Positions 49,333 to 58,310 are shown, counted from the first letter of the stretch. The stretch: DNA of 64,000 nt from Paenibacillus aurantius (GCF_032268605.1 NZ_CP130318.1:5183501-5247500); one strand, 5' to 3'. Translations and numbers: made by a program. Notes: generated by a model not told the origin, from the sequence alone.

Positions 49333-51135
49333 TTAAGCCCCTACCTGGAGCCGGTACATCCGGTAGTACCGGCCCTGCCGCCGCATGAGCTCCTCGTGGC
49401 TGCCCCGTTCGACGATTTCGCCGCGGTGCAGGACGAGGATCTGGTCGGCCTCCTTGATCGTCGACAGCCGGTGGGCGATGATGAAGGTCGTCCGCCCTTC
49501 GCTCAGCACCTTCAGCGCCGTCTGGATGAGCCCTTCCGTCTCGCTGTCGATGCTGGCCGTCGCCTCATCCAGGATGAGGATGGCGGGGTCGAAGGCCAGC
49601 GCGCGGGCGAACGAGATCAGCTGGCGCTGGCCGGCGGACAGGGTGCTTCCGCGCTCCACCACCGGCTCGTCGTATCCCCGGGGCAGGCGCTCCACGAAAG
49701 GAGCCGCTCCGACTTCGCGAAGCGCCTGCTGCACCCGCTCGAGCGTAATCTCGGGGTTATACAGGGAGACGTTGAACTTGATGTCCCCGGCAAAAAGAAA
49801 CGGATCCTGCAGCACGATGCCCATGTGCTTGCGCAGCGCCTGCTTCGAGAAGGAGCGGATGTCCTTGCCGTCGATGGTAATGGAACCGTCATCCGGTTCA
49901 TAGAAGCCGAGCAGCAGGTTCATGATGGAGCTCTTGCCGGAGCCGGTATGGCCGACGAGCGCGACCGTCTCGCCCCGCTTCGCCTGGAAGGAGATGTCGC
50001 GCAGCACCGGGATCCCCTCCTTGTAGCTGAAGGTGACCCGGTCGAAGGCCACCGTGCCTTCGGGACGGGGTACCGAGGAGGCGGCATGGCGGCGCTCGGC
50101 CAGTCCGGTGACGGAAGCGGCGCTGCTCGCTTCCAGCATGGCGCGCTCGCCTTCCCCGTATTCTCCGGGCTCATCCATGAGGTTGAATACGCGGTCAGCC
50201 GAGACGTAGGCCCGCTGGGCGTTCATCAGCTGATCAAAGATGCCGATGATCGGCTGGGTGAAGCGGCTGAGGTAGTCGATATAGGCGTACAGAACCCCGA
50301 AGGAAATGGTCGTCTGAAGCGCCTGGCTACCAAAATGCCAGACGACCAGCGCGGTCACGAGGCTTCCGATCAAGCCCACCGCATTCCGCGAGGACAGGGA
50401 GAACACCCGGAACTGCTTGCGCTGGTTGCGGTAGCGGTCCATGTTCAGCTCCTCGAACTCGGCGATCGTCTCCTTCTCCCGGCGGAAAGCCTGGATAATG
50501 GGCATCACGTTGATCCATTCGTTCAGCCGGGCATTCATGTCCGCAAGACGGGCCCTCATGATGGTGATGTACACTTTGGAGAAGCGGAGATGAATCCACA
50601 TGATAACGGCCACAATCGGCAGAAGGGCCGCCGTGTAAAGGGCCAGCCGGGCATCCAGCAGGAAGAGAGCGGCCAGGATTCCGATGATCGTCGCCCCGCT
50701 CACCACGAAGGTGGCCATGAAGCTGATGAACAGCTCCTTGATGGCCTCCGTATCGTTAGCGATCCGCGACACGACCTGGCCGATCGGGGTGCTGTCGAAA
50801 TAGCGGACCGGCATGCGCTGGATATGATTCATCAGATCGGTCCTCATGCGGCGGATGATCTGAAGCGCCGTCCCCTGCAGGAGGTACGACTGGACATACG
50901 TAAGGATGCTTGTCGCCAGCAGAAGGGCGACATAGAGGCCGATCAGGCGCAGGACGGCGGCATAGTCCCGGCTGCCGCTCGATATGTGCTGGTCAATGAT
51001 GATTTTGGCTATGTAAGGCCCGGCCAGCTGGGCGCCCGTCGACACCAGCAGAATCAGCAGCGCCCAGGCGATGCGGCCTTTGTACAGCAAGGCATAAGCC
51101 AAGAGACGCCGGAACACGGTCGTTTTCGTTCTCAT
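49333..51135 (-). CDS. ABC exporter half-transporter (YheH/BmrD-type)
   Basis: 600 aa. Six membrane helices cover about 20-310, followed by an ATPase domain with Walker A GHTGSGKSS, signature LSAGQRQ and Walker B ILILDEATAS with the catalytic Glu. Its ATG at 51135 overlaps the stop of the upstream ABC gene by 4 nt (ATGA). It forms a heterodimer with that protein. The pair resembles YheH/YheI (BmrC/BmrD), a multidrug exporter of bacilli. Confidence 0.93.
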   Translation of the reverse strand: MRTKTTVFRRLLAYALLYKGRIAWALLILLVSTGAQLAGPYIAKIIIDQHISSGSRDYAAVLRLIGLYVALLLATSILTYVQSYLLQGTALQIIRRMRTDLMNHIQRMPVRYFDSTPIGQVVSRIANDTEAIKELFISFMATFVVSGATIIGILAALFLLDARLALYTAALLPIVAVIMWIHLRFSKVYITIMRARLADMNARLNEWINVMPIIQAFRREKETIAEFEELNMDRYRNQRKQFRVFSLSSRNAVGLIGSLVTALVVWHFGSQALQTTISFGVLYAYIDYLSRFTQPIIGIFDQLMNAQRAYVSADRVFNLMDEPGEYGEGERAMLEASSAASVTGLAERRHAASSVPRPEGTVAFDRVTFSYKEGIPVLRDISFQAKRGETVALVGHTGSGKSSIMNLLLGFYEPDDGSITIDGKDIRSFSKQALRKHMGIVLQDPFLFAGDIKFNVSLYNPEITLERVQQALREVGAAPFVERLPRGYDEPVVERGSTLSAGQRQLISFARALAFDPAILILDEATASIDSETEGLIQTALKVLSEGRTTFIIAHRLSTIKEADQILVLHRGEIVERGSHEELMRRQGRYYRMYRLQVGA

Positions 51136-52892
51136 CGGGATGGTTCCCTCTCTTCCTCCAGGCTCGCTTCCATCTGTTGATGATCGTATTGACTGCGGTA
51201 CCAGCCCCTTAGCAACATCAGCTCCTCGTGGGTTCCCTCCTCCACGATGCGCCCTTCGTCCAGGACGACGATCCAATCCGCATGGCTCACCGCCGACAGC
51301 CGGTGGCTCGAGATCCAAGTCGTGCGGCCAGCCCGCACCTGACGGATATTATGGAGGATGGCGCTTTCCGTCCGGGCGTCGACGGCCGATAGGGCATCGT
51401 CCATGAGAAGGATCTCCGGATCAATCAGGAGTGCCCGGGCAATGCCGAGCCGCTGCTTCTGACCGCCGGACAGCATGACGCCGTTCTCGCCGATAACGGT
51501 GGAAAGCCCGTCCTTCATTTGGGTTAAATCAAGCGAGAAGGACGCCAGCTCCATCGCCCGCTCCACCTCCGCTTCCGTCGCCTGCTTACGGCCCAAAGCG
51601 ACGTTTTCCTTGATCGTTTTGGACAGAAGCAGGTGCTCCTGGGGAACATAGCCGATCCAGCTCCGGATCCGGTCGACGGCCAGCTCTTCGATCGGCACGC
51701 CGGAGAGGAACAGCCGTTTCGGCTCGACCGGGTACTGCCGAAGAAGCTGCTTCAGCAGGGTGGATTTGCCGCTTCCGGTCCTCCCGACAACGCCTATGGT
51801 TTGCCCTCTGTCCACCTTCAGATGAAGATTCTCCAGGCTGTTGAATTCCGCTCCCGGATAACGGAAGGACAAGCCGCGAAATTCCACCGTGTCGGGAACG
51901 GCCACTTCGGCCGGATGCGCCGGGTCCTGCACGTCCGCCTTCTGGGACATGGAAGTCTCCAGCCGGTCTACCGAAGCGCTCCCCCGCTGAAGGATGTTGA
52001 TGAACTCCCCGAAGGAAATCATCGGCCAGATGAGCTGGCCCAGGTAGATGTTGAAGGAGACGAGCTGACCGAGGGAAATCTCGTCGTGAAAGACAAGATA
52101 AGCTCCGTATGCAAGCGTTATCGAATAGCTGATTCCGACGATGGTGGAAATCACCGGCTGGAACAAGGAGTTGACCGCCGCCACCTTGAGGTTCTTGTCC
52201 ATCACATCGGTGGTAACCCGATGGAAAGCCTCCGCATCGTCCTCTTCCTGCACATAGGAGCGGATTACCCGCATTCCGGAGATGGATTCCAGCGCCTGGT
52301 CGTTCATCTTGCCGAAGGCGGCCTGCGATTCAAGAAAACGCCTGCGCATGGCTTTGCCGAGCCGGTTAATCGCGTAGGCCAGGAACGGAAGCGGAATCAG
52401 GGAGGCCAGCATAAGCTTGTAGCTCGTGAAGGAGATCATCGTGATGAGCACGACGGTAATGCCGATGACGGTATTGACCAGGGTAAGCACGCCGTAGCCC
52501 GCGGTGTTGCTTACGGCAATGACATCGTTGGTGGCGAGCGCCATGAGATCGCCCGTCCGGTTCCGGTGAAAGAACGAGGGCGTCATCCGGGTCAGATGGG
52601 CCAGAAGCCGGCTGCGGAGCGTTTTCTCGAGCAGGATGGAATTGCCAAAAAGAGTGGTGATCCACAAGTAAGTCAGGACATAGCCCGCCACCGCGAGACC
52701 GACGAGCAGCAGTACCGTATGGGTAAGCCCTTCTCTGGTCAGGCCGCCCGCCTGAATCGAGTCGATGGTGTTGCCGATCATGCGCGGAGGAACCATGCCC
52801 GCCACCGTCACGACCGTCATCATGAGGATCGCGGTCACATAAGGGACCCGCTGGGCTCCGAAAAACCATTTAAGCTTAAGAATAAAGGACAC
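51132..52892 (-). CDS. ABC exporter half-transporter (YheI/BmrC-type)
   Basis: 586 aa from a GTG at 52892, with GGAGG 8 nt upstream. Six membrane helices (about 15-300) and an ATPase domain with Walker A GRTGSGKST, signature LSGGQKQR and Walker B ILLMDDALSAVD. The residue after the Walker B Asp is Asp instead of the catalytic Glu, so one of the two ATP sites of the heterodimer should be degenerate. Translationally coupled to the YheH-type gene downstream. Confidence 0.93.
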   Translation of the reverse strand: MSFILKLKWFFGAQRVPYVTAILMMTVVTVAGMVPPRMIGNTIDSIQAGGLTREGLTHTVLLLVGLAVAGYVLTYLWITTLFGNSILLEKTLRSRLLAHLTRMTPSFFHRNRTGDLMALATNDVIAVSNTAGYGVLTLVNTVIGITVVLITMISFTSYKLMLASLIPLPFLAYAINRLGKAMRRRFLESQAAFGKMNDQALESISGMRVIRSYVQEEDDAEAFHRVTTDVMDKNLKVAAVNSLFQPVISTIVGISYSITLAYGAYLVFHDEISLGQLVSFNIYLGQLIWPMISFGEFINILQRGSASVDRLETSMSQKADVQDPAHPAEVAVPDTVEFRGLSFRYPGAEFNSLENLHLKVDRGQTIGVVGRTGSGKSTLLKQLLRQYPVEPKRLFLSGVPIEELAVDRIRSWIGYVPQEHLLLSKTIKENVALGRKQATEAEVERAMELASFSLDLTQMKDGLSTVIGENGVMLSGGQKQRLGIARALLIDPEILLMDDALSAVDARTESAILHNIRQVRAGRTTWISSHRLSAVSHADWIVVLDEGRIVEEGTHEELMLLRGWYRSQYDHQQMEASLEEEREPSR

Positions 52893-52931
52893 ACGAATTC
52901 CCTCCGTTTTCCAAAAAAACAGAATACCTCC

Positions 52932-52959
52932 AGTATACCCCACCCCCAATAAAGCACAA
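52932..52959 (-). promoter_or_regulatory. Sigma-A promoter of the ABC exporter pair
   Basis: Minus strand TTGTGC (52954-52959), 16-nt spacer and TATACT (52932-52937), 40 nt upstream of the GTG at 52892. Confidence 0.5.
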
Positions 52960-52993
52960 GCCCACAAATCGTTATAAAACCCCTTCCGGAAGA

Positions 52994-53018
52994 GTTTCCC
53001 ATAAGGCGTTTGGCGTAT
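52994..53018 (+). promoter_or_regulatory. Sigma-B-like promoter of the DUF378 gene
   Basis: GTTTCC (52994-52999), 13-nt spacer and GCGTAT (53013-53018). The -10 differs from the consensus GGGTAT at one position. Leader about 60 nt. Confidence 0.5.
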
Positions 53019-53084
53019 AAATCCTTAGGTTAAATAAATACTATAGCCATGGTTCATACCAAACCGGATAAGGAGGTGCTTTCC

Positions 53085-53303
53085 ATGAGAGGACTTAACG
53101 TACTATCCTTGATTCTGCTAATCATTGGCGGGTTGAACTGGCTTCTTGTCGGTCTTTTCCAATGGGATCTGGTCGGTGGACTGACCGGCGGCATGGACAG
53201 CGTGCTGGCGCGGATCGTATACATCATTGTCGGTCTTGCGGCCATCTACGCTTTCAGCTTGTTTAACAAAGTGAACGAGGAAGACCGGACCCCGGCCCGC
53301 TAA
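53085..53303 (+). CDS. DUF378 small membrane protein
   Basis: 72 aa from the ATG at 53085 with AAGGAGG 8 nt upstream. Two membrane helices (5-26 and 43-62) with the DUF378 motif IIGGLNWLLVGLFQWDLV. Small two-helix membrane proteins of this family have unknown function. Possible sigma-B-type promoter upstream suggests stress induction. Terminator at 53327-53357. Confidence 0.88.
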   Translation: MRGLNVLSLILLIIGGLNWLLVGLFQWDLVGGLTGGMDSVLARIVYIIVGLAAIYAFSLFNKVNEEDRTPAR

Positions 53304-53326
53304 GCGGAAAAGGGATTCGGCATCGG

Positions 53327-53357
53327 GCAGTCGGCGCCCCGCGCCGGCTGCTTTTTT
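53327..53357 (+). terminator. Terminator of the DUF378 gene
   Basis: GCAGTCGGCG/CGCCGGCTGC stem, CCCCG loop, TTTTTT. Confidence 0.85.
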
Positions 53358-53387
53358 GCTTGCCGGTTAAGGATGTCCGCCCTCATA

Positions 53388-53412
53388 CTAAAAAACCGCC
53401 CCGAAGGGCGGT
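53388..53412 (-). terminator. Terminator of the stress gene at 53469
   Basis: Minus strand: CCGCCC, TTCG tetraloop, GGGCGG and TTTTTT, 56 nt after the stop. Confidence 0.9.
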
Positions 53413-53468
53413 AGGCGGAGCCGGCCTGCGCCTCCCGGCAGGGGAGCCTGCAGGCCGCGGGCGGCCGG

Positions 53469-53882
53469 TTAGTCCAGTACCTCGACATGGCCGTGGTTGC
53501 TGCGGATCACATGCACCGCTTCCGGCCAGTCTTCGGTGCTTACTTCTGCGGTCAGCACGTAGCGGAGATCCGCCGGGTCGCCGTCGTAATGGCTATCGCG
53601 GTTAATATCCTTGTCCAGCTCATTCAAGCCGACAAAGGCGGCCAGGCCGGAGCCGTTATCCGCCCCGGAGCCCGTAGCGGCCGAGCCGCCCACATACCCG
53701 CCAACGCCCGAGGTACCGTTGGTTGCCCCTAGTGCGAAAGGAACAAGCAGCGGGGCTCCGCCGCTGTACCCTCCCTGCAGCTCGCCGACCTCCAATCCTT
53801 CCGTTGTTATCGTCTGGAGGCGGATGCGGGCATCCTCCGCTTCATTTTCGGTATGAAAATACGCTTGAATTTTTCTTCCCAT
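53469..53882 (-). CDS. Stress-type protein with Gly-rich centre, YflT-like layout
   Basis: 137 aa, ATG at 53882 with AAAGGAG about 8 nt upstream. The N-terminal module (IQAYFHTENEAEDARIRLQ ... LEVGELQGG) has the YflT-like beta-alpha shape. The middle (45-85) is Gly/Ser/Ala-rich (GGYVGGSAATGSGADNGSG), and the C-terminus is YVLTAEVSTEDWPEAVHVIRSN. I do not recognise a named family. A sigma-B-type promoter is at 54009-54033. Its function is unknown, but layout and promoter match the stress genes at 1353 and 12858. Confidence 0.75.
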   Translation of the reverse strand: MGRKIQAYFHTENEAEDARIRLQTITTEGLEVGELQGGYSGGAPLLVPFALGATNGTSGVGGYVGGSAATGSGADNGSGLAAFVGLNELDKDINRDSHYDGDPADLRYVLTAEVSTEDWPEAVHVIRSNHGHVEVLD

Positions 53883-54008
53883 GGCTCATCTCTCCTTTGG
53901 TTGAGTAAATGCCGGATCCGCAAGGTTGCTTCCGTTCTTAAGGGCTTACTTGACCTTGGAAGCGTTCCCTCAAGCGGCCTGACAGGCATTTGGTCTTCTT
54001 CCCATTCC

Positions 54009-54033
54009 TTACCCGTTTTGGGGGCAAGTAAAC
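54009..54033 (-). promoter_or_regulatory. Sigma-B-type promoter for the gene at 53469
   Basis: Minus strand GTTTAC (54028-54033), 13-nt spacer and GGGTAA (54009-54014); leader about 120 nt. Part of the 320-base gap 53883-54202. Confidence 0.7.
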
Positions 54034-54058
54034 CGGGCGGAGACGACAAGGACCGGTA

Positions 54059-54106
54059 GACTAGAAACGCTAGTCCGCCGAAGCCTGCACTGCTCTGGGG
54101 GCGGAC
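54059..54106 (+). other. Two overlapping hairpins before the enolase-superfamily gene
   Basis: Hairpin A is GACTAG/CTAGTC (54059-54075). Hairpin B is GTCCGCC/GGCGGAC (54073-54106). They share 54073-54075, so only one can be fully formed. There is no T run. Nothing else is seen in 53883-54202 except the sigma-B-type promoter. Confidence 0.3.
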
Positions 54107-54202
54107 CCATCCCGACCTTGCTCGTCTGCATAGGCCATGCCGGATAAGGAAAGGCTAGTAGCTCCTTAAAGCCCTTATTCTGCCCGACTGGAGGCCTGTT
54201 AG

Positions 54203-55321
54203 ATGATCATTGACCGGATTGAAACCTTTCCCTTGTTTCACAAGCTTCGGGAGCCTTACGGAGACGCGAACGGATGGAAGGCCTACCGCACCTGCTACCT
54301 CTTCCGAATCACGACCCGCTCGGGCCTGACCGGCTGGGGGGAGGCGGCGGACTGGCTGCCGGTACTCGACCGCGGCTTTCAGGAGCGGATTATCCCCTTC
54401 CTGACAGGAAAGCGGGCCGATGAACGGACGGTTCTCGTGGAGACGGTCGGCAATTGGAATAAGCGTGCGGCGGCCGGGGTAAGCCTTGCGCTGACGGAGA
54501 TTGCGGCAAAGGGTGCAGGCCTTTCCGTCAGCGGACTGTGGGGAGGAGCCCGGCGAAGCCGACTCCCGGTCTATGCCTCCCTCCAATCGTACCGTCCGGG
54601 GGAGGATTGGGAGAAGCGGTCCCTGGAACAGGTGGAAAGGGTGCTTCAAGCCGGCTACCGGCAGCTCAAAATCAAAATCGGGGGAAAGCCGGCCTGCGAA
54701 GACAGGCAGCATGTGCGGGCCGTCCAATCCCTGTCCGGCGGGAACGTTCCTTTGATCCTGGACGCCAATCAGAGCTACGATGCCGCCGCCGTCAAGGAGT
54801 GGGAACGGCACTGGGCCTGCTGGGATAACCTCAGCTGGCTGGAGGAGCCCCTTCCCCTGGACCGGGCCGCCGACTACCGGCTGCTCCGGGCGTCCCTGAG
54901 CATTCCGGTCGCCGGAGGGGAAAACCTGGCCGGCCCCGCCAAGCTCCTGCCGCTGCTCCAAGCCGAAGCGTTCGACATCAGCCAGCCGGACCCTCTCCAC
55001 AGCGGGGGAATCGACGCGTACCGGGAGATGCTAAGCCTTTCCCGCCTGTACGGCAAGCGGGTTTCGCCGCATACTTATGACGGGTCGCTCTCCCGGCTGT
55101 ATGCCCTGACGGCCCAAGCCTGCCTGGAGCCATGGAGCAAGATGGAGAACGAGAACATCGAGCCCGTCGAATGGGACGTCATGGACAATCCGTTCTCCCG
55201 GCTGTTCCCTCTGGAGCCGGTTGACGGATTCGTCTCCCTGCCCCAGGGGGCCGGCATCGGCCTGGAGCCCGATGAGGAGATCCTCCGTCACTACCGGTGG
55301 GACGGAAGCATTTATTCGTGA
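54203..55321 (+). CDS. Enolase-superfamily enzyme (mandelate racemase/MLE-type)
   Basis: 372 aa, ATG at 54203 with GGAGG 8 nt upstream. The N-terminal capping domain has GWGEAADW. The barrel has the KxK base (LKIKIGG, about residue 155), then metal ligands Asp (LDANQSYD), Glu (LEEPL) and Glu (AGGENLAG) and a His in SPHTYDGSL. This is the mandelate-racemase/enolase-superfamily pattern, abstracting a proton alpha to a carboxylate. Substrate unclear: an acid-sugar dehydratase or racemase is likely. Its last 10 nt overlap the end of the convergent MFS gene. Confidence 0.88.
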   Translation: MIIDRIETFPLFHKLREPYGDANGWKAYRTCYLFRITTRSGLTGWGEAADWLPVLDRGFQERIIPFLTGKRADERTVLVETVGNWNKRAAAGVSLALTEIAAKGAGLSVSGLWGGARRSRLPVYASLQSYRPGEDWEKRSLEQVERVLQAGYRQLKIKIGGKPACEDRQHVRAVQSLSGGNVPLILDANQSYDAAAVKEWERHWACWDNLSWLEEPLPLDRAADYRLLRASLSIPVAGGENLAGPAKLLPLLQAEAFDISQPDPLHSGGIDAYREMLSLSRLYGKRVSPHTYDGSLSRLYALTAQACLEPWSKMENENIEPVEWDVMDNPFSRLFPLEPVDGFVSLPQGAGIGLEPDEEILRHYRWDGSIYS

Positions 55322-56505
55322 GCGCCCGGCTCGTACGGCTTGGTCCGGACGGCCGTTTCCCGGCCGAAAATAAGCAGCCCGGCCACCCCGAGCAGAATCA
55401 CTACCGTGAACATCCCGAAGATGGCGGCGTAAGGAAGCTTAAGCATGACCAGGTAGCCGACCAGGTACGGGGCGATCACGCTGCCGATGCGGCCGATGCC
55501 GGAGGCAAGGCCCGCACCTGATGCCCGGACCTCCTCCGGGTAGCTTTCCGGCGTGTAGGCGTACAAGGCTCCCCAGGCCCCCAGGTTAAAGAAAGAGAGC
55601 AGCGCCCCGGAAGTCATGAGGAGCGCCGTTGACTCGCTGTAGCCGAAGAGAGCGGCCATAAGGGCCGTCATGACGAGGAACACGGCGAGGGTAGCCTTGC
55701 GTCCCCAACGCTCCACGAGATAGGCCGCGGCAAAATAGCCGGGCAGCTGGGCCAAGGTCATGTACAGGACGTATTCGAAGCTGCGTATCGTCGTGAAGCC
55801 CTTCGCGATCATGACGGAAGGAAGCCAAAGGAACATGCCGTAATAAGAGAAGGCCACGGCGAACCAGACGATCCACAGGGCGGCCGTCTGTCTCCCGTGA
55901 CTCGTTACGAGGGTTCCGACCGGAACCCGGCTCTGAACGGCCTTATGCTTAGGCGACTCCGGGATCCCCCGCCGGACATAGAGCGCATAGACGATGGGAA
56001 GGGCTCCGATGAGCACAGCCGCGCGCCAGCCGTAGTCCGGCATCACGAAGTAAGCGATCACGGCGGCCAGGATCCAGCCCACCGCCCAGAAGCTCTCCAG
56101 CAGCACGACCGTCCGTCCCCGTTTCTCCGGGGGAGCGACTTCGTTGACGAGGGTAGAGGCTACAGGAAGCTCCGCTCCGAGCCCCAGGCCCATCAGCACG
56201 CGGAAGACGAGCATGACCCCAAGTCCCGGGGAGAAGGCGCTGCCAAGGCTTGCGAGTCCGAACAGAACGAGGGTAAAGAGAAACACGGGCTTGCGTCCGA
56301 TGCGGTCCGCCCAATAGCCGCCCACCACCGCCCCTATGGCCATTCCCGCCGTCGTGGCCGTTCCGAGCAGGCCGCCCTCCGTCGGGGAGAGCCCCCACTC
56401 CTTAGTCAGCTGCACGATGATGAACGAGAGAAGACCCACATCCATTGCGTCAAACATCCAGCCGAAGCCGGCCGCCCAGAATACTTTCCGATAGGATGAA
56501 ACCAT
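55312..56505 (-). CDS. MFS transporter, aromatic-acid/sugar-acid symporter type
   Basis: 397 aa with 12 predicted membrane helices. It has the MFS signatures GYWADRIGRKP (loop 2-3) and YLVERWGRK (loop 8-9) and starts FWAAGFGWMFDAMDVGLLSF, typical of the ACS/metabolite:H+ symporter groups. It overlaps convergently with the enolase-superfamily gene by 10 nt, so it may transport the acid processed by that enzyme. Confidence 0.9.
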   Translation of the reverse strand: MVSSYRKVFWAAGFGWMFDAMDVGLLSFIIVQLTKEWGLSPTEGGLLGTATTAGMAIGAVVGGYWADRIGRKPVFLFTLVLFGLASLGSAFSPGLGVMLVFRVLMGLGLGAELPVASTLVNEVAPPEKRGRTVVLLESFWAVGWILAAVIAYFVMPDYGWRAAVLIGALPIVYALYVRRGIPESPKHKAVQSRVPVGTLVTSHGRQTAALWIVWFAVAFSYYGMFLWLPSVMIAKGFTTIRSFEYVLYMTLAQLPGYFAAAYLVERWGRKATLAVFLVMTALMAALFGYSESTALLMTSGALLSFFNLGAWGALYAYTPESYPEEVRASGAGLASGIGRIGSVIAPYLVGYLVMLKLPYAAIFGMFTVVILLGVAGLLIFGRETAVRTKPYEPGAHE

Positions 56506-56635
56506 CCCGTTTCCCCCTTAATTACAATATCTCCATACTATACCCCATTTTTGGCAGGATTTAACCAGCACCCGGGAGGCATCGTCCATTCGGCGCCACT
56601 GGAGAAGACAAATTCCAGCCCGCGGAACCTCATAA

Positions 56636-56696
56636 GAAAAGGCCCCGTTACCATCCCGTCAAGCAAGCGTGCTTGAATCCGGACTTCAACGGGGCC
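56636..56696 (-). terminator. Terminator of the Gfo/Idh-GNAT pair
   Basis: Minus strand GGCCCCGTT ... AACGGGGCC with an inner CAAGCA hairpin, followed by TTTTCTT. It accounts for most of the 223-base gap 56506-56728; the ORF at 56538-56768 there is not a gene. Confidence 0.78.
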
Positions 56697-56728
56697 CTCC
56701 ATCCGGGCCATGGCGCCTCTCGGGCCGA

Positions 56729-57190
56729 TCAGCTTAGCGAACTCCAGCTTTCCCGCTCGATCTCCCAATCGAGCATGCCGTCGCGACTGCCCGTTTGGAC
56801 GAAATCGGCCTTCTCCAGCACCCGGCGGGAGCCTGGGTTATCCTGCAGGCATTCGGCCGTCACCCGGTCCACTTGGCCGGTAGAGAAAGCCCACGTCAAC
56901 AGGGCTTTCACCGCCTCGGTCGCATACCCGCGGTTGTGGACCTCCGGGAGGAAGCCGTAACCCACCTCCACGGTTCGGCCGGACGGCTTGCCCTTGAAGC
57001 CGAGGTCGCCGATGACCTGGCGGGTCATTTTGTCCACCACGTACCAGACTCCCCAGCCCATCTCTTCCGGATCCTCCTCCAGCCTTTCCAAATATGACTC
57101 CACATGGGGGCCGATGGGATACTGTCGGCTTACTTCCTCTACATTTACAGGGTTAAACGGGATGAGCTCCAGACGTTCTGTCATGATCAT
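56729..57190 (-). CDS. GNAT acetyltransferase, RimJ/RimL-type
   Basis: 153 aa. It contains ERLELIPF, then VIGDLGFKG, VEVGYGFLPEVHNRGYATEAV (motif A with the acetyl-CoA RxxGxA/G-type loop NRGYAT), and AECLQDNPGSRRVLEKADF, all standard for the RimJ/RimL group. Substrate unknown, often an N-terminal amine. It starts 3 nt after the Gfo/Idh gene; the two are probably one transcript. Confidence 0.9.
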   Translation of the reverse strand: MIMTERLELIPFNPVNVEEVSRQYPIGPHVESYLERLEEDPEEMGWGVWYVVDKMTRQVIGDLGFKGKPSGRTVEVGYGFLPEVHNRGYATEAVKALLTWAFSTGQVDRVTAECLQDNPGSRRVLEKADFVQTGSRDGMLDWEIERESWSSLS

Positions 57191-57193
57191 CGT

Positions 57194-58201
57194 CTACGCT
57201 TGTCCTCCTTCTCCGCTCGCCGGGTTGTAATAACTATGAATCATCGCATCCATCACTCGGCTCGTCCGGGCGGCGCTTTCGCCGGTGCTCGGGCATGTCC
57301 CGGCTCCCCGCAGTTCGTTCACGATCGTCTGGATGAGCGGCTGCTGGATATGGGCCGGTGTCTCATGCGGAATGTCCCGCGTGCCGGCCGCTGTCGTCAG
57401 TTGGATGGGCTCCGTCCCGAAGGTAGAGAAGCTGAGCTTCCCTTCCGAGCCGAAGACCACGTTCCGGTCCGCGGCCTCTCCGGCGCAGAAGCACCAGGTT
57501 CCGGTTCCCTGTACGCCGGACTCGAACACATAGGATCCGGTTACGAGATCCTCCGCCGGGTAAAGCCCCGCCCGGTTGGCGGCGTATCCGTTTACGGCCG
57601 TAACCGGTCCGAAGAGATAATCCAGAATGTCGAGCGTATGGCTCGCCAAATCAAGGAAATAGCCCCCGCCTGCAATCTCAGGCTTTACCCGCCAAGGCTG
57701 CTTGTCCGGATCCGCTTCGGACGGCCTCGCCTGCCGCAGAAGGGTAGTCTGGACGAAACGGGGCTTCCCGATCGCTCCTTCCGCAAGCAGCTCCTTGATC
57801 TTCAGGAAGCGCGGAAGCATCCGCCGGTAATAAGCCACGAAGAGCGGAACCCCCGCCTCCCGGCAGGCGCGGATCATCTCTTCGCATTCCGCGAAGCTCA
57901 TCGCCATTGGCTTCTCTACATAAACCGGCTTGCCGGCAGCCGCGGCCGCCAGCGTATAAGGCTTGTGAAAGGCCGGCGGGGTGGCGATATAAACCGCGTC
58001 CACCTCCGGATCCCGAATAAGCGCATCGGCATCGTCGTACCATTTCGGCACTCCGTGCCGCTGCGCATAATCCGCGGCCTTCGCTCCATCCCGCCGCATG
58101 ACCGCCACCAGCTCGGAATGTTCCGCCTTCTGAAAGCCCGGGCCGCTTTTGACCTCGGTCACATCCCCGCATCCTATTATGCCCCAACGTACGCTTGCCA
58201 C
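57194..58201 (-). CDS. Gfo/Idh/MocA family oxidoreductase
   Basis: 335 aa from a GTG at 58201, with GGAGG 9 nt upstream. The Rossmann fold (WGIIGCGDVTEV), ATPPAFHKPYTL and the EKPMAMSF motif with the conserved Lys are present; the catalytic-region His is in DLASHTLDILDYLFG. It oxidises or reduces sugars or inositols with NAD(P). Substrate unknown. The GNAT gene follows 3 nt later. Confidence 0.93.
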   Translation of the reverse strand: MASVRWGIIGCGDVTEVKSGPGFQKAEHSELVAVMRRDGAKAADYAQRHGVPKWYDDADALIRDPEVDAVYIATPPAFHKPYTLAAAAAGKPVYVEKPMAMSFAECEEMIRACREAGVPLFVAYYRRMLPRFLKIKELLAEGAIGKPRFVQTTLLRQARPSEADPDKQPWRVKPEIAGGGYFLDLASHTLDILDYLFGPVTAVNGYAANRAGLYPAEDLVTGSYVFESGVQGTGTWCFCAGEAADRNVVFGSEGKLSFSTFGTEPIQLTTAAGTRDIPHETPAHIQQPLIQTIVNELRGAGTCPSTGESAARTSRVMDAMIHSYYNPASGEGGQA

Positions 58202-58310
58202 CTGGAATCCCCTCCATTATCTGCTTGGTGTCACTTGTGCCCTATCCGCAAAGGAAGTTCTGCTTCCCTATTGATTTTTGCGCGCATACAGAAGTTATTC
58301 CGCCATCAAA

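Noticed and set aside
49396-51180. 594-codon plus-strand open frame
   Set aside because: Antisense to an ABC exporter with Walker motifs.
51633-52952. 439-codon plus-strand open frame
   Set aside because: Antisense to the second ABC exporter; composition artefact.
56538-56768. 76-aa minus-strand frame
   Set aside because: Overlaps the GNAT 3' end and the terminator stem at 56636-56696; no family.
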